Shown here piece after piece: positions 10,944 through 23,758 of a stretch of DNA of 64,000 nt. Source of the stretch: an uncultured Pelagibacteraceae bacterium (lineage in GTDB: Bacteria; Pseudomonadota; Alphaproteobacteria; Pelagibacterales; Pelagibacteraceae); assembly GCA_902559075.1 (NCBI GenBank), contig CACEGO010000002.1, positions 1-64,000 on the forward strand. The letters are read 5' to 3'. How positions within the stretch are numbered: position 1 is the stretch's first letter; every line of letters begins with the position of its first letter. The notes beneath the pieces were generated by a model. It worked only from the letters and a program-made list of their open reading frames with translations, was not told the DNA's origin and ran no database searches. Position numbers and translations under genes: made by a program.

Positions 10944-11561
10944 ATGAACATAGAGATCAAAAAGTCAATAAAACCAGTAAATTATTTTGATGCTATTGAT
11001 ATACTAGAGTCAAGATTAAAGCATTTATATGAAAATAATGAGAAAGAATTAATTTGGACTTTGGAGCATAATGAAGTTTTTACAGCTGGAACCTCTTATA
11101 AAGAAAATGAGATTATTGATAAATCCATCAAAATATTAGAGACAAATAGAGGCGGCAAAATTACATACCATGGGCCAGGTCAGTTAATTTGTTATTTTGT
11201 TATAGATTTAAGAAAAAAAAAAGATATCAGAAAATTTATAACAATTATTGAAAAAACAATAATTCAAACCTTAAAATTTTATAAAATAGAAACTTTTTCA
11301 GATGAAGATAATATTGGAATATGGCATAAATCTAATAATGAAGTTAACAAAATTGCTGCAATAGGTATAAGAGTTAGCAAGTGGATTGCCTATCATGGTT
11401 TTGCAATTAATATAAATAATGATCTTGAAAATTATAAAAAAATTATACCATGTGGTATTTCAGATAAAGGAGTAACTAATTTAAAAAATATTTTAGATCA
11501 GGATTACTCAAATCTAAGTGATATATTAATTAAAAAATTTATTTCAAATTTGAAAATCTAA
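10944..11561 (+). CDS. lipB: Lipoyl(octanoyl) transferase
   Basis: [27 protein letters not shown] motifs. Confidence 0.94.
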   Translation: MNIEIKKSIKPVNYFDAIDILESRLKHLYENNEKELIWTLEHNEVFTAGTSYKENEIIDKSIKILETNRGGKITYHGPGQLICYFVIDLRKKKDIRKFITIIEKTIIQTLKFYKIETFSDEDNIGIWHKSNNEVNKIAAIGIRVSKWIAYHGFAININNDLENYKKIIPCGISDKGVTNLKNILDQDYSNLSDILIKKFISNLKI

Positions 11562-12456
11562 GTCTTTTAGATTTTAAAAGTTTTTTAAAATAATCAGGTA
11601 ACAATGCTGAATAAGTATGTTTTATATCATTAATCTTAAATTTAATTTGATATGAATGTAACATTAAGTTTTTATTAATTCCTTTATTGGAATTTGATAA
11701 TTTATATTTTGTGTCTCCAAATATAGGATTTCCAATTGCATATAATTGTTTTCTTAACTGATGTTTTCGTCCAGTAATAGGTTTTAACTCTAATAAACTT
11801 GCTTCAGAATTTTTATCAATGACTGTGAAAATTGTTTTTGCTTTTTCACTTATTTTTTTATTACCGTCGTACCTAATTAAATCATCATCCCATACACCAG
11901 ATTTTTTATTTATTTCCCCTTGACATATAGCTAAATAAGTTTTGTGTACTTTTCTTAGTCTAAATAAAGAAGTAAGTAATTGAGCGCTCTCTCTGTTTTT
12001 GGCCATAATGAAAACTCCAGAAGTATCTTTATCTAATCTATGAACAGAATATGGTTTTGTTCCTTCAAAAATTTCACTTTTAGCAAAAATATCAACTAGA
12101 TTTTTTTTTGATTTAGTTCCACCTTGCACTGACATGCCTGATGCTTTATTTAAAACAACAAAATTATCATTGTTGTCAATAATTTGATCTTCATTTGATT
12201 TTACAATTTCTTTTGATGGTAAAAACTTAATTTTTTTTTGCTGAATTGTTTCTTTAAATTCAATGTTAAATATATTTATTTCATCTTTCGTTTTTACTTT
12301 AAAAGAACTTTTAACTTTCTTTCTATTAAGCTTTATTTTTCCTGTTCTTAAATATTTTTCAACAAGTCCTTGTGGAATTTTACCAATTTTTAATCTTAAC
12401 CATCTGTCCAAACGCATATCATTACACGTTGACTCAACGATGTAAGATTTCTTCAT
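11539..12456 (-). CDS. RluC/RluD-family pseudouridine synthase
   Basis: S4 domain, [17 protein letters not shown] active-site motif, [10 protein letters not shown]. Confidence 0.92.
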   Translation of the reverse strand: MKKSYIVESTCNDMRLDRWLRLKIGKIPQGLVEKYLRTGKIKLNRKKVKSSFKVKTKDEINIFNIEFKETIQQKKIKFLPSKEIVKSNEDQIIDNNDNFVVLNKASGMSVQGGTKSKKNLVDIFAKSEIFEGTKPYSVHRLDKDTSGVFIMAKNRESAQLLTSLFRLRKVHKTYLAICQGEINKKSGVWDDDLIRYDGNKKISEKAKTIFTVIDKNSEASLLELKPITGRKHQLRKQLYAIGNPIFGDTKYKLSNSNKGINKNLMLHSYQIKFKINDIKHTYSALLPDYFKKLLKSKRLRFSNLK

Positions 12457-12466
12457 GATTTAAGAT

Positions 12467-12910
12467 TTAAGCTGTAGCTTGCTTTTTCTCTTCAGTTTTA
12501 GGAGACTCTTTAGTTGTGTCTTTTTTTGGTTTATCAACTCTCTTGGCTTCAACGTCTCTATCAACAAATTCAATTATTGCCATTGGAGCATTATCTCCAT
12601 ATCTAAATCCAGCTTTAATTATTCTTGTGTAACCACCTTTTCTATCTTGATATCTTTTAGAAAGTGTTTTTTTAACTTTATTAGCTGATTTAATATCTTG
12701 TAGTTTAGAAACTAACATTTTAGTTGTCTGTAAAGTTTCTTTTTTACCTAATGTTATTATTTTATCGGCTTGAGGTTTTAAAAATTTAGCTTTTGGCAAA
12801 GTAGTTTTAATCTGCTCATATTTAATTAAAGAATTAAGCATATTTTTAAGTAGAGCTTTTCTGTGCTCTGATGTTCTGTTTAACTTCTTATTTGCCAAAC
12901 CATGTCTCAT
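12467..12910 (-). CDS. rplQ: 50S ribosomal protein L17
   Basis: [23 protein letters not shown]; adjacent to rpoA. Confidence 0.97.
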   Translation of the reverse strand: MRHGLANKKLNRTSEHRKALLKNMLNSLIKYEQIKTTLPKAKFLKPQADKIITLGKKETLQTTKMLVSKLQDIKSANKVKKTLSKRYQDRKGGYTRIIKAGFRYGDNAPMAIIEFVDRDVEAKRVDKPKKDTTKESPKTEEKKQATA

Positions 12911-13938
12911 TAAATTGCTTCCTCCAATTTCTTAGACATTTCTGCAATGTTGTCTGGTGGCCAGTTAGGTATTTCCATTCCTAAATATAAAGACATACCT
13001 GTTAAAACTTCTTTAATTTCATTTAACGATTTTCTTCCAAAATTAGGTGTTCTCAACATTTCACCTTCAGATTTTTGAACTAGGTCACCGATATAAATAA
13101 TATTGTCATTTTTTAAGCAGTTCATAGATCTAACTGATAACTCTAACTCATCTACTTTTCTTAGTAAGTTTTTGTTAAATTCAGGTTCAGTAGAAACTTC
13201 TTTTACAGGAGCTTCAACTGGCTCATCAAAGTTTACAAACATTTTAAGCTGATCTTGGAAAATTCTAGCTGAATAAGCTACAGCATCTTCAGCAGAAATT
13301 GATCCATTAGTTTCAACTTCCATTATTAATTTATCATAATCTAATGCTTTACCTTCTCTAGCGGTACTTACTGAATATGAAACTTTTTTAACTGGACTAT
13401 AAAGTGAGTCTATAGCAATAAGGCCTAATGGTGGCTCTTCAGGTTTATTTAACTCTGCAGGAACATATCCTTTACCTGTATTAACATTCATCTCCATATG
13501 AAAAGTAGTATTTTCATCTAGATTACAAATAACTAAATCAGGATTTAAAATCTCAACATCTGCAACTGGAGCTATATCTGAAGCTTTAATTTCTCCAGGT
13601 CCTTTTGCGTCTAATATTAATTTTTTTGTACCCTCAGAATTACTTTTTAATGCTAAAGATTTTACGTTTAAAACGATATCAGTAACATCTTCTCTAACAC
13701 CTTTAATTGAAGTGAATTCATGTAAAACTCCATCAATTTGAATTGATGTTACAGCAGCTCCTCTTATAGATGATAATAAAATCCTTCTTAGAGAATTTCC
13801 TAAAGTTAATCCATAACCTTTTTCTAAAGGCTCAGCTATAATTTTTGCATGAGTTAAGTCATCACTTATTTGAACATCTAATTTAGACGGCTTAATTAAT
13901 GACTTCCAATTTTTTACATTAACATTTTCGACTTCCAT
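12910..13938 (-). CDS. rpoA: RNA polymerase alpha subunit
   Basis: [23 protein letters not shown]-terminal alpha-CTD. Confidence 0.98.
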   Translation of the reverse strand: MEVENVNVKNWKSLIKPSKLDVQISDDLTHAKIIAEPLEKGYGLTLGNSLRRILLSSIRGAAVTSIQIDGVLHEFTSIKGVREDVTDIVLNVKSLALKSNSEGTKKLILDAKGPGEIKASDIAPVADVEILNPDLVICNLDENTTFHMEMNVNTGKGYVPAELNKPEEPPLGLIAIDSLYSPVKKVSYSVSTAREGKALDYDKLIMEVETNGSISAEDAVAYSARIFQDQLKMFVNFDEPVEAPVKEVSTEPEFNKNLLRKVDELELSVRSMNCLKNDNIIYIGDLVQKSEGEMLRTPNFGRKSLNEIKEVLTGMSLYLGMEIPNWPPDNIAEMSKKLEEAI

Positions 13939-14387
13939 TAAACTCTCCTTTTTTTTGGTGGTCTGGTTCCATTATGAGGCATAGGCGTAGTGTCTTTAAT
14001 TGACAAAATTTTAAATCCTCTAGCTTGCAATGCTCTTAAAGCTGTTTCTCTTCCTGATCCAGGGCCTTTAACTTCAACAGATAAAGTTTTCATTCCGTAC
14101 TCAAGAGCTTTCGAAGCTGCAGAGTCGGCTGCTATCTGTGCAGCGTAAGGAGTTGATTTTCTTGATCCCTTAAACCCTTTTTGTCCTGCAGATGCCCATG
14201 AAATTACGTTTCCATTTGTATCAGCAATAGAGATGATGGTATTATTAAATGTTGATTGCACATAAGCAATTCCATTTAAAATATTTTTCTTAACTTTCTT
14301 CTTTTTTGAATAAGAACTTTTTACACTTTTTTTAGTAGACTTTTCTACTTTCTGATCTTTATTTTCAACTTTATCAGTTTTAGCCAT
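13938..14387 (-). CDS. rpsK: 30S ribosomal protein S11
   Basis: [33 protein letters not shown]. Confidence 0.97.
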   Translation of the reverse strand: MAKTDKVENKDQKVEKSTKKSVKSSYSKKKKVKKNILNGIAYVQSTFNNTIISIADTNGNVISWASAGQKGFKGSRKSTPYAAQIAADSAASKALEYGMKTLSVEVKGPGSGRETALRALQARGFKILSIKDTTPMPHNGTRPPKKRRV

Positions 14388-14389
14388 AG

Positions 14390-14773
14390 TTATTTTTTAG
14401 TTGGTGTTAATTTTTTTCCAGCAATCGCAATTGCTTTTCCTTTTCTTGTCCTTGCATTACATCTGGTTCTTTGTCCTCTAACAGGTAATTTTTTTCTATG
14501 TCTTGTTCCTCTATAACAAGCTAGATCAATTAATCTTTTAATACTTAATGAATAATCTCTTCTTAAATCACCTTCTACTTTAAAATTTTGATCAATGTAT
14601 TCCCTAATTTTTAAAATCTCTTCATCCGTCAATTCATTTACTCTTTTAGCTCTTGGAATTTCTAAAGATGAGCAAATTTGCTGAGAGAATTTATCTCCAA
14701 TTCCATAAATATAAGTTAAACCTATATGAACGAGCTTATTTTGTGGAATATTTATACCTGCGATACGAGCCAT
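14390..14773 (-). CDS. rpsM: 30S ribosomal protein S13
   Basis: [34 protein letters not shown]. Confidence 0.97.
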   Translation of the reverse strand: MARIAGINIPQNKLVHIGLTYIYGIGDKFSQQICSSLEIPRAKRVNELTDEEILKIREYIDQNFKVEGDLRRDYSLSIKRLIDLACYRGTRHRKKLPVRGQRTRCNARTRKGKAIAIAGKKLTPTKK

Positions 14774-14828
14774 AATTTTTGTGATAAATTGTGCCTTTTA
14801 TATAAGAAGATTAATCAAAGTCAATGTC

Positions 14829-15392
14829 TTATGCATTGATAAAAGCGTCTATTTTCCTTGTTATTTCCTCAATTTCTAAGCCTCCATCGATCTCCTTAAA
14901 ATTTGGATTCTTAGAGTAGAAATTTAGAACTGGTTGAGTTGTTTTCATGTATTTCTCATACCTTTTAACTATAGTATCAGAGTCGTCATCAGATCTATTT
15001 TCTAAAATTTTTCTTTTTTCAACCCTTTTGATAATTGTTTCTTTATCTACGTTTAAAAATAAAATTAAATCTATGCTCTGATTAGAATTTTTTAGTAACA
15101 CTTCTAAATTTTTAGCCTGACTTAATGACCGAGGATATCCATCAAAGATAAATTTATTTTTTTTTTTAGGATCAAGTATTATATTCTCTATAAGTTTATT
15201 AACTATATCATCACTAATAAATTTTCCATTCTTCATATCATCAGTTATATCTTTACCAATATCTGAATTTTTTTTGATTTCTTCTCTTAAAAGATCACCT
15301 GTTGAAATTTGAAAAGCTTTTAATTTATTTACTAGATATTTAGACTGAGTACCTTTTCCAGCACCAGGAGGTCCAAATAAAATAATATTCAC
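14829..15392 (-). CDS. adk: Adenylate kinase
   Basis: MNIILFGPPGAGKGTQSKYL, DGYPRSLSQA. Confidence 0.97.
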   Translation of the reverse strand: MNIILFGPPGAGKGTQSKYLVNKLKAFQISTGDLLREEIKKNSDIGKDITDDMKNGKFISDDIVNKLIENIILDPKKKNKFIFDGYPRSLSQAKNLEVLLKNSNQSIDLILFLNVDKETIIKRVEKRKILENRSDDDSDTIVKRYEKYMKTTQPVLNFYSKNPNFKEIDGGLEIEEITRKIDAFINA

Positions 15393-16673
15393 TTACTTAC
15401 CAAATTTTGTTTTTTTAATTAGTTGCTCATATTGAGAGCTCATTAATCTTGTTTGAATTTGAGTTACAGTATCAATAGCTACCACTACAACAATTAATAT
15501 AGACGCTCCACCCAAATAAAAAGGTATTGGATAATTTGCAATTAAAAATTCTGGCATTAAACAAACTAAGGTTAGATATAAAGCTCCTATTGTAGTTAGT
15601 TTTGTTGAAATATTTTCAATATACAAGGCTGTACTTTCACCTGGTCTAATTCCTGGCACAAAACCTCCATACTTTCTAAGATTCTCTGCAGTTTCTGTTG
15701 GATTAAAAGTTATAGAAGTGTAAAAAAAAGTAAAAAATATTATTCCTGATGCATAAAGCAACATATAAAGAGGTTGTCCTTGGGTAAAATAAGAGCTCAA
15801 GTTTAAAAATGTTTCGTTATTAGAAAACGAAAAATTTGAAAATGTTACTGGTAGTAATAAAAGGGCAGAAGCAAAAATTGCTGGGATTACTCCAGCCTGA
15901 TTAATTTTTAAAGGTAAATGAGATGACTCTCCACCGTACATTTTGTTACCCATTTGTCTTTTTGGATAATTTATTAAAATTTTTCTTAATGCTCTTTCCA
16001 TAAATACTACAAATAAAATTGTTACTATTAATAGAACAAATATAGCTAAGATCATAAATGTTGATACTGCTCCAGTTCTACCTAATTCAAAAGTTGTAAC
16101 CAAAGCTCTTGGAATTTCAGCTACAATACCAGCAAAAATTATTAACGATATACCGTTACCAATACCTCTTTGGGTAATTTGTTCACCTAACCACATTAAA
16201 AATACTGTTCCTGCAACAATAGTTGTGACCGTAGTTATTTTAAAAAAAGCTCCTGGATTAATTACTAAGTCAGCCGATGACTCTAAGCCAACAGATAAAC
16301 CATATCCTTGTACTGTTGCAAGTAGGACTGTTCCATATCTAGTAATTTGTGTAATTTTAGCTCTTCCTGTCTCACCTTGAGCTTTTAGATTTTTAAAATA
16401 ATCAGAAACTCCAGTTAAAAGTTGAACTATAATTGCAGATGAAATGTAAGGCATTATACCTAATGCAAATATCGCCATTCTGCTAACAGCACCTCCTGCA
16501 AAAACATTAAACATGCCTAACAATCCTTTTTGATTGCCTTCCATCATTATTTTTAATTGCTCAGGATCTATTCCTGGTAAAGGTACAAAAGTTCCAAATC
16601 TGTAAACGGCTAATACTAAAATAGTAAATATAATTCTATTTCTTAAATCATTTGTTGATGATGATGCACTCAT
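15393..16673 (-). CDS. secY: Preprotein translocase subunit SecY
   Basis: 10-TM protein with AIFALGIMPYISSAIIVQLL; spc operon position. Confidence 0.97.
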   Translation of the reverse strand: MSASSSTNDLRNRIIFTILVLAVYRFGTFVPLPGIDPEQLKIMMEGNQKGLLGMFNVFAGGAVSRMAIFALGIMPYISSAIIVQLLTGVSDYFKNLKAQGETGRAKITQITRYGTVLLATVQGYGLSVGLESSADLVINPGAFFKITTVTTIVAGTVFLMWLGEQITQRGIGNGISLIIFAGIVAEIPRALVTTFELGRTGAVSTFMILAIFVLLIVTILFVVFMERALRKILINYPKRQMGNKMYGGESSHLPLKINQAGVIPAIFASALLLLPVTFSNFSFSNNETFLNLSSYFTQGQPLYMLLYASGIIFFTFFYTSITFNPTETAENLRKYGGFVPGIRPGESTALYIENISTKLTTIGALYLTLVCLMPEFLIANYPIPFYLGGASILIVVVVAIDTVTQIQTRLMSSQYEQLIKKTKFGK

Positions 16674-16682
16674 ATAAACAAA

Positions 16683-17135
16683 CTATTTTTTTAATTGAAT
16701 AGATCCACCAATTTTTTCTAGTTTTTCTATTGCTGATTTAGATGCTAGGTCAGCTTCAATATTAATTTTAATCTTTACTTCTCCTGATCCTAAAATTTTC
16801 AGTTTTTTTGAGTTTTTATTTATTAATTTAAGTTTTTTAAGTAATTGAGAATTTAGAACTTCATTTGGATTAATATTTTTTTTATCAATATAAAATTGGA
16901 TTTTATCCAGATTTAAAATTGCTATACTCTCCTTTGAAATTGGATTAAAGCCTCTTTTTGGTAATCTTCTATATAACGGCATTTGACCACCTTCAAAACT
17001 TTTTATAGCTACACCGGATCTTGATTTTTGACCTTTAACTCCTCTACCTGATGTTTTTCCTTTTCCAGAACCAATACCTCTTCCTACTCTCAATTTAGAT
17101 TTGTTAATTTTTTCTCTGTTATTTAAAGTTATCAT
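16683..17135 (-). CDS. rplO: 50S ribosomal protein L15
   Basis: [26 protein letters not shown]. Confidence 0.96.
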   Translation of the reverse strand: MITLNNREKINKSKLRVGRGIGSGKGKTSGRGVKGQKSRSGVAIKSFEGGQMPLYRRLPKRGFNPISKESIAILNLDKIQFYIDKKNINPNEVLNSQLLKKLKLINKNSKKLKILGSGEVKIKINIEADLASKSAIEKLEKIGGSIQLKK

Positions 17136-17650
17136 TATCCTCTTTTTTCTATTATTTCAGAAATTTTTTTATTTCTTATTGCAGATATTTGTTTTGGCGA
17201 ACTTTGTTTCATTAATGCTTTCATTGTTGCTCTAATTACGTTGTGTGCGTTAGAAGTTCCCATAGATTTAGCAACAATATCTTTAACACCCAAAACTTCA
17301 CATACAGCCCTTACTGGACCTCCGGCTATGATGCCTGTTCCTTTTGAGGCAGCACGTAAAACTATTCTACCTGATCCATCTTTTGCTTTAACATCGTGAT
17401 GAATTGTTCTTCCCTCCCTTAAAGGTATGTGTGTAAGTTTTCTTCTTGCCATTTCATTTGCTTTTTTAATGGCATCAGGAACTTGTTTAGCTTTTGCATG
17501 TGCAATACCAATTTTACCTGCTTGATTTCCAACTACAACAAGAGCTGAAAATCCAAATCTTCTACCACCCTTAACAACTTTTGTTATACGATTTATGTGG
17601 ACTAATTTTTCTAAAATGTCGTCTGTTTTTTTTTCTTTTAAATTTTCCAT
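17135..17650 (-). CDS. rpsE: 30S ribosomal protein S5
   Basis: [18 protein letters not shown]. Confidence 0.97.
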   Translation of the reverse strand: MENLKEKKTDDILEKLVHINRITKVVKGGRRFGFSALVVVGNQAGKIGIAHAKAKQVPDAIKKANEMARRKLTHIPLREGRTIHHDVKAKDGSGRIVLRAASKGTGIIAGGPVRAVCEVLGVKDIVAKSMGTSNAHNVIRATMKALMKQSSPKQISAIRNKKISEIIEKRG

Positions 17651-17652
17651 AA

Positions 17653-18009
17653 TTAAAATTCCATTCCATTTTCCCTTAAGGTATCAGCAAAAACTTTAAT
17701 CCTACCATGATATTTATATGAACCCCTATCAAAGTATATTTTGGTAATTTTTTTTTCTTGAGCTTTTTTTGCTAATTTTTGTGCAACTAATTTGGATAAC
17801 TGAGTTTTATTTACCTTTTCAACTGATTTGAGGTCCTTTTCTACAGATGATGCTGATAACAAAGTTACATTTTTGGTATCATCAATTATTTGAGCTGAAA
17901 TATTTTTTGATGATCTGGAAATGCTTAATCTAAATCTATCTTTTGAAGCAACTCTTTTAACTTTATTGCTAACTCTAAATCTTTTTCTGACACTTGTGTT
18001 CAGTTTCAT
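17653..18009 (-). CDS. rplR: 50S ribosomal protein L18
   Basis: [41 protein letters not shown]. Confidence 0.96.
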   Translation of the reverse strand: MKLNTSVRKRFRVSNKVKRVASKDRFRLSISRSSKNISAQIIDDTKNVTLLSASSVEKDLKSVEKVNKTQLSKLVAQKLAKKAQEKKITKIYFDRGSYKYHGRIKVFADTLRENGMEF

Positions 18010-18548
18010 TACTTTTTCTTTCCCTCTTTTTTAAGAACATACTGTCCTTTTTCTCTTACACCTTTTCCTTTATATGGTTCGATTTTTCTTAATGTTTTTA
18101 TTTTAGATGCAACTTCACCAACTAGCTGCTTATCAGAGCCTGTTATTTTTAATGTTGTTTGTTTTTCAACAGCAATTTTAATGCCCTCTGGTATGTCAAA
18201 ATTGATATCATGACTATAACCCAATTGTAAATTTAACTGATTCCCTTTTAAAGCTGCTCTATATCCAACTCCAACTAATTCTAAAATTTTTTCATAACCT
18301 GTGCTTGATCCAATTACAGCGTTATTGATTAAACTTCTATTCATTCCCCATAATCTTTTAGTTTTTTGATCTACTTTTTTTGGTTTGATAGCAATTTCTT
18401 TTCCTTCAATAATGTCTAAATTAAAAATGTCTAAATCGACATTAATTGTTTTTTTTCCCAAAGGGCCTTCTATATTTAAAATATTACCAGCTAAAACAAC
18501 TTTGACTTTTTCTGGAATCGAAATATTAATTTTACCTATTTTAGACAT
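18009..18548 (-). CDS. rplF: 50S ribosomal protein L6
   Basis: [26 protein letters not shown]. Confidence 0.97.
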   Translation of the reverse strand: MSKIGKINISIPEKVKVVLAGNILNIEGPLGKKTINVDLDIFNLDIIEGKEIAIKPKKVDQKTKRLWGMNRSLINNAVIGSSTGYEKILELVGVGYRAALKGNQLNLQLGYSHDINFDIPEGIKIAVEKQTTLKITGSDKQLVGEVASKIKTLRKIEPYKGKGVREKGQYVLKKEGKKK

Positions 18549-18943
18549 TAAAATACCTTACAAATTATTTCGCCACCAACTTTTTGTTTTCTTGCATCTA
18601 TATCGGTCATTACTCCTTTTGGAGTTGACACAATAGCAATACCTAAGCCATTATTGATTTTAGGTAGGCTATCTGCTGAAGAAAAAATTCTTCTACCTGG
18701 TTTTGACACTCTTTCAAAAGCGCTTATTACAGGATTACCAGAATGATACTTAAGTTCTAATGATAACATTGGTTTTTTTTCTTCAGAACTTACTTTAAAA
18801 TCATTTATGAAACCTTCATTTTTAAGTATATCTGCAATTTTAGTTTTAAATTTAGATGAAGGTAAATCTACTTTTTTATGATTCCTCTCTTGAGCGTTCT
18901 TCACTCTTGCTATCATATCTCCTATCGGGTCACTTAAGCTCAT
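18548..18943 (-). CDS. rpsH: 30S ribosomal protein S8
   Basis: MSLSDPIGDMIARVKNAQ, GLGIAIVSTPKGVMTD. Confidence 0.97.
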   Translation of the reverse strand: MSLSDPIGDMIARVKNAQERNHKKVDLPSSKFKTKIADILKNEGFINDFKVSSEEKKPMLSLELKYHSGNPVISAFERVSKPGRRIFSSADSLPKINNGLGIAIVSTPKGVMTDIDARKQKVGGEIICKVF

Positions 18944-18954
18944 AATTTTCCTTT

Positions 18955-19260
18955 CTACCAGCTAGATTTAACTAAGCCAGGTATCTTTCCTTGTAATCCT
19001 AATTGTCTTAATGCAATTCTTGAAATTTTTAATTTTCTGTAAACACCATGAGGTCTTCCAGTAATCTCACATCTATTCATAACCCTTGTTTTAGCAGAGT
19101 TTCTTGGCATTTTTGATAATTTTTGCTGCGCTTTAAATCTTTCTTCTAATGTTATTTTTTTATCCATAACAATTTTCTTTAATGCTTGTCTTTTTTTAAA
19201 AAGCCTATCTGATAGCTTAATTCTTTTTTTATTTTTATTAACAGCGCTTAACTTTGCCAT
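18955..19260 (-). CDS. rpsN: 30S ribosomal protein S14
   Basis: NRCEITGRPHGVYRKLKISRIALRQL. Confidence 0.97.
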   Translation of the reverse strand: MAKLSAVNKNKKRIKLSDRLFKKRQALKKIVMDKKITLEERFKAQQKLSKMPRNSAKTRVMNRCEITGRPHGVYRKLKISRIALRQLGLQGKIPGLVKSSW

Positions 19261-19262
19261 AA

Positions 19263-19817
19263 TTAATTATCTCCTTTTTTAATAAATGGAAAATTCATTT
19301 TTTGTAGTAACGCAAAGCTATGATCTTTATTAATAGCTTTAATCACTATAATTACATCTAATCCTCTAACTTTATCTGCTCTATCAAAGCTTACTTCTGG
19401 AAAAATTATATGTTCTTTAATACCAAATGTGTAGTTACCAAATTTATCAAAGCCTTTTGATGATAGCCCTCTAAAATCTTTAATTCTAGGTAAAGCAATG
19501 TTCAATAATCTATCTAAGAATTCATACATTCTATTTTTTCTTAACGTTACCTTTAAGCCAGCATTTGATCCTTTTCTTGTTTTAAAATTTGCAACTGATT
19601 TTTTAAATTTTGTTATTACTGGTTTTTGTCCAGTAATTTTAGCCATATCCTCTTCACATGATTTTAAAATTTTTGAGTCTGATGCATCTAAACCAAGTCC
19701 CATATTTAAAATAACTTTCTCAATTCTTGGAGCCATATAAATATTTTTGAAACCAAACTGGTCCTTTAACGCAGGCTGTATTTCTTTATTAAATATTTCT
19801 TTTAATCTTGGTGTCAT
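19263..19817 (-). CDS. rplE: 50S ribosomal protein L5
   Basis: PRIEKVILNMGLG, TGQKPVITKFKKSVANFK. Confidence 0.97.
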   Translation of the reverse strand: MTPRLKEIFNKEIQPALKDQFGFKNIYMAPRIEKVILNMGLGLDASDSKILKSCEEDMAKITGQKPVITKFKKSVANFKTRKGSNAGLKVTLRKNRMYEFLDRLLNIALPRIKDFRGLSSKGFDKFGNYTFGIKEHIIFPEVSFDRADKVRGLDVIIVIKAINKDHSFALLQKMNFPFIKKGDN

Positions 19818-20062
19818 TACTTTTTAGCCTCTTTTTTCTTAGCCGCTTTTTCATCAATTAGTATTAAGTTTGAAATATGAATAAAACTTTCCTTTGAAAA
19901 AATTCCACCTTTTTTCTCTTTTGTTGTTTTAACGTGCTTTTTAACCATGTTTATTTCTTTAACTTTTGCTCTGTTATTAGCCCTATCAATTTCAATGACT
20001 TCACCTTCTTTTTTTTTATCTTTTCCAGTTAAAACTCTTACTTTCAATCCTTTTTTAATCAT
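19817..20062 (-). CDS. rplX: 50S ribosomal protein L24
   Basis: [22 protein letters not shown] motif. Confidence 0.95.
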   Translation of the reverse strand: MIKKGLKVRVLTGKDKKKEGEVIEIDRANNRAKVKEINMVKKHVKTTKEKKGGIFSKESFIHISNLILIDEKAAKKKEAKK

Positions 20063-20430
20063 TATAAAACCTCCGGTGCTAAAGAAATTATTTTCATTTG
20101 GCCTCTGCTTCTCAATTCTCTTGTAACTGGACCAAAAATCCTTGTTCCTACAGGTTCTCCTTTATCATCAACTAATACAGCTGCATTGTTATCAAATCTT
20201 ACTTTGGAACCATCGTTTCGGTGTATCCCTTTTTTAACTCTCACAACTACAGCTTTGTGAACAGAACCTTTTTTAACTTTTCCTTTAGGCATCGCTTCTT
20301 TAACTGCAATTACAATTGTATCACCAATACTAGCATATCTTCTTTTTGATCCACCTAAAACTTTAATGCATTCTATTTTTTTTGCACCAGTATTATCAGC
20401 TACTTGTAATTCTGTTTGAACACCAATCAT
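20062..20430 (-). CDS. rplN: 50S ribosomal protein L14
   Basis: [27 protein letters not shown]. Confidence 0.98.
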   Translation of the reverse strand: MIGVQTELQVADNTGAKKIECIKVLGGSKRRYASIGDTIVIAVKEAMPKGKVKKGSVHKAVVVRVKKGIHRNDGSKVRFDNNAAVLVDDKGEPVGTRIFGPVTRELRSRGQMKIISLAPEVL

Positions 20431-20666
20431 TACTTATTATTCTCCATAACTTGAAATTTTTTATTTTTAGAAAACGGTTTGCTCTCAATTATTGAAACTT
20501 TATCTCCAGTTTTGTACTTATTATTTTCATCGTGAGCATTATAATTTTTTCTGACTCTGATTACTTTTTTTAGGACAGGGTGTGAGTATTTACGTTCTAC
20601 CATAACAGTGACTGTTTTATTTGGTTTGTCGCTTATAACTACTCCTGTAAGTATTTTTTTAGGCAT
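20430..20666 (-). CDS. rpsQ: 30S ribosomal protein S17
   Basis: [23 protein letters not shown]. Confidence 0.96.
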   Translation of the reverse strand: MPKKILTGVVISDKPNKTVTVMVERKYSHPVLKKVIRVRKNYNAHDENNKYKTGDKVSIIESKPFSKNKKFQVMENNK

Positions 20667-20850
20667 TTGCTTTTCCTTTTAAAATTGTTTTTAATCTCGC
20701 TATTGTTTTTCTAATTTCCCCAATTTTAGATGGATTTGTTACTTGTGAATTCATTTTTTGAAATCTGAAATTAAAAAGATCTTTTTTAAGTTTATCAATA
20801 TTCTTTACAATTTCGTCCTTTGATAATTTTTTAATTTCTTGTTTTTTCAT
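20659..20850 (-). CDS. rpmC: 50S ribosomal protein L29
   Basis: Length, [10 protein letters not shown] motif, operon position. Confidence 0.93.
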   Translation of the reverse strand: MKKQEIKKLSKDEIVKNIDKLKKDLFNFRFQKMNSQVTNPSKIGEIRKTIARLKTILKGKANA

Positions 20851-21260
20851 TATGCAAATCTCTTAATAGTTTTAGTCTTAATTGGTAATTTAGCTGAAGC
20901 TTTGTATAAAGCTTCTTTAGCAATTTGTTCTGAAACACCATCAACTTCAAATAATATTCTTCCTGGTTTTACTCTACAAGCGAAGTATTCGGGAGAACCC
21001 TTTCCTTTACCCATTCTGACCTCTATTGGTTTTTTAGAAACTGGTATATTTGGAAATATCCTTGTCCAAACTCTTCCTTGTCTTTTCATGTGTCTTGTTA
21101 AAGCAACTCTAGCAGCCTCTATTTGCTTTCCTGTAACTCTTTCTGGTTGCAAAGCTTTCAAAGCGTAAGCACCATAATTAATAGTACTTGCTCTTGTAGC
21201 AGCACCATGAATTCTACCTTTATGAGCTTTTCTCCATTTTGTTCTTACTGGTTGAAGCAT
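20850..21260 (-). CDS. rplP: 50S ribosomal protein L16
   Basis: [29 protein letters not shown]. Confidence 0.97.
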   Translation of the reverse strand: MLQPVRTKWRKAHKGRIHGAATRASTINYGAYALKALQPERVTGKQIEAARVALTRHMKRQGRVWTRIFPNIPVSKKPIEVRMGKGKGSPEYFACRVKPGRILFEVDGVSEQIAKEALYKASAKLPIKTKTIKRFA

Positions 21261-21940
21261 TATTGTTTGCCTTCCTTTGGTGTTACTTTGTTTGTTTCTT
21301 GGCTAAATTCTCTTGCAAAAACTTCACCTTTATAAATCCAAACTTTAATTCCAATTATTCCGTAAGTTGTAAGAGCTTCTGCTTCTGCATAATCTATATC
21401 AGCTCTTAAAGTGTGTGACGGAATACTTCCATCTCTTAACCACTCGGTTCTTGCTATTTCATTTCCACCAAGTCTACCACTAACTGAAACTTTAATCCCT
21501 CTAGCACCTAATCTTATACATGATTGCATAGCTCTTTTCATAGCTCGTCTGTAAGAAATTCTTTTAACAAGCTGCTGAGCAATATTTTCTGCAACTAAAT
21601 ATGCATTTGTCTCTGGTTTTTTTACTTCTTTAATATTCAGATTAACTTCATTGGTTGTGAATTTTGAAAGATTGTTTTTAATTTTATCTATATCACTACC
21701 TTTTTTTCCAATCACAAATCCTGGTCGTGAAGTATAAATTGTTACATAACATTTATTAGATGTTCTCTCGATCATTACCTTAGATACACCAGAGTTAATT
21801 ACATTTTTTTTAATATATTCTCTGATTTTAAAATCTTCGATTAAATAATTCCCAAAATCCTTTTTCTTAGCATACCATACAGAGTCCCATCCTCTGTTGA
21901 CACCCAATCTAAAACCTACTGGATTAACTTTTTGTCCCAT
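21260..21940 (-). CDS. rpsC: 30S ribosomal protein S3
   Basis: [26 protein letters not shown] domain. Confidence 0.98.
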   Translation of the reverse strand: MGQKVNPVGFRLGVNRGWDSVWYAKKKDFGNYLIEDFKIREYIKKNVINSGVSKVMIERTSNKCYVTIYTSRPGFVIGKKGSDIDKIKNNLSKFTTNEVNLNIKEVKKPETNAYLVAENIAQQLVKRISYRRAMKRAMQSCIRLGARGIKVSVSGRLGGNEIARTEWLRDGSIPSHTLRADIDYAEAEALTTYGIIGIKVWIYKGEVFAREFSQETNKVTPKEGKQ

Positions 21941-22322
21941 GTTTCTCCATTTGCTTTGCTTCTGATAAAATTATTGTAACAGTTGACCAAGGCTTTAATA
22001 TTGGTGCTGCTCTACCTTTTGCTCTAGGTCTAAATCGTTTCATTACTATTTTTTTTCCACAATAAGCTTCTTTGACAACCAAATTATCAATATCGTATTG
22101 AAAGTTATTTTCAGCATTGGCAACTGCAGAACTAATAGTTTTTCTAACATCTTTAGTAACTCTCTTTTCAGAAAATTGTAAATCTCTTATAGCAACATCA
22201 ACTTTTTTACCAACAATACTTCTAAGTATTGGATTTAGCTTCCTAACGCTCGACCTAATACCGTTGTTAACAGACTTCACTGTTTTATCCTTAGTTTTAT
22301 CAATTTTCTTTTTCTTGCTCAT
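21924..22322 (-). CDS. rplV: 50S ribosomal protein L22
   Basis: [22 protein letters not shown]. Confidence 0.95.
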   Translation of the reverse strand: MSKKKKIDKTKDKTVKSVNNGIRSSVRKLNPILRSIVGKKVDVAIRDLQFSEKRVTKDVRKTISSAVANAENNFQYDIDNLVVKEAYCGKKIVMKRFRPRAKGRAAPILKPWSTVTIILSEAKQMEKHGTKS

Positions 22323-22324
22323 AT

Positions 22325-22621
22325 TTATTTCTTATCTGCTGTTGCTGGTTTAGCCTTCTTGTCAGCTGGTGTATGCCCAAAAAATGTTCTTGTGGGTGCA
22401 AACTCACCTAATTTATGTCCAACCATATCTTCTGAAACCGTTATTGGTATAAATTTTTTTCCATTATAAATTTGGAAGCTTACTCCTACAAAATCTGGTA
22501 AAATTGTAGATTTTCTTGACCACGTTTTAATAGGGATTTTTTTTGGATCGTCTTTATACTTGTCCACTTTCTTTATCAAGCTCTCCTCTACAAACGGTCC
22601 TTTCCACACTGCTCTAGCCAT
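22325..22621 (-). CDS. rpsS: 30S ribosomal protein S19
   Basis: [30 protein letters not shown]. Confidence 0.97.
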   Translation of the reverse strand: MARAVWKGPFVEESLIKKVDKYKDDPKKIPIKTWSRKSTILPDFVGVSFQIYNGKKFIPITVSEDMVGHKLGEFAPTRTFFGHTPADKKAKPATADKK

Positions 22622-23460
22622 TACTTAGTATCCTTCCTCTTATTTCTTCTCTTAACTATAAATTTATCTGTTCTCTTATTATCTCTAGTTTTTAAACCTT
22701 TGGCAGATTGACCTGTCGGTGACACTGGGTGTCTTCCTCCTGCAGATTTTCCTTCTCCACCTCCATGTGGGTGATCAACTGGGTTTTTAACAACACCTCT
22801 TGTATGAGGTCTTCTACCCAACCATCTTGATCTACCCGCTTTCCCAATTTTTATATTTTTTTGATCTGGATTACTTAAAATTCCAATTGTGGCTAAAGCT
22901 CTTGAATCTATTTTTCTAACTTCACCTGAAGCCATTTTTATCAAACTATAGTTACCATCAAGACCACTAATAGTAACAGATGAACCAGCTGCTCTAGCGA
23001 TTTTTCCACCTCCACCTGGCTGTATCTCAACATTATGTATATTGATACCTACTGGTATATCTTGTAATGGCATACAATTACCAATTTTAATTTCTTTTTT
23101 TTCACCACTTTCAACTTTATCTCCAACTTTAATTTTTTGTGGTGCTAAGAAGTATGCGTGAGAACCATCTTCAAATTTAACTAACATAATGTAACAAGAT
23201 CGGTTTGGATCATATTCTATTCTTTCAACTACTGCTTCCATATCGAATTTTTTTCTATAGAAATCGACATGTCTGTACATTTTTTTATGCCCACCAGCTC
23301 TGTTAATAGAAGTAATATGTCCGTTGTTATTTCTTCCTTTCATGGCATTTTTAGGTGAAACTAAAGACTTAAACGGTTTACCTTTCCATAGACCAGTTCT
23401 ATCGACTAAAATCGTACCTCTTGTAGATTTTGTATATGGTTTAAAAGTTTTTAATGCCAT
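22621..23460 (-). CDS. rplB: 50S ribosomal protein L2
   Basis: [14 protein letters not shown]. Confidence 0.98.
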   Translation of the reverse strand: MALKTFKPYTKSTRGTILVDRTGLWKGKPFKSLVSPKNAMKGRNNNGHITSINRAGGHKKMYRHVDFYRKKFDMEAVVERIEYDPNRSCYIMLVKFEDGSHAYFLAPQKIKVGDKVESGEKKEIKIGNCMPLQDIPVGINIHNVEIQPGGGGKIARAAGSSVTISGLDGNYSLIKMASGEVRKIDSRALATIGILSNPDQKNIKIGKAGRSRWLGRRPHTRGVVKNPVDHPHGGGEGKSAGGRHPVSPTGQSAKGLKTRDNKRTDKFIVKRRNKRKDTK

Positions 23461-23463
23461 TTA

Positions 23464-23757
23464 TTAAATTCCTGTTGTTAGATCAATGCTTTGACCCTTT
23501 TTTAGAGTTATTATTGCTTTTTTATATCCAGATACTTTGACTTTTCTTCCTCTGGTAACTTTTGTTCTGTTTTGTTTGTTTATAATATTTATCTTGGTCA
23601 CATTAACTTTAAATATTTTTTCTATATTCTTTTTTAAGTTTTTCTTATTTGCTCCATCTGGAACTTTAAAAACTATTTTATTCAATTCAGATAGGTTAGT
23701 TGATTTCTCAGTAACAACTGGTGAAAGAATTTTGTCATATAAGTGAATTTTTTCCAT
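23464..23757 (-). CDS. rplW: 50S ribosomal protein L23
   Basis: SPVVTEKSTNLSE, position between L2 and L4. Confidence 0.95.
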   Translation of the reverse strand: MEKIHLYDKILSPVVTEKSTNLSELNKIVFKVPDGANKKNLKKNIEKIFKVNVTKINIINKQNRTKVTRGRKVKVSGYKKAIITLKKGQSIDLTTGI

Positions 23758-23758
23758 T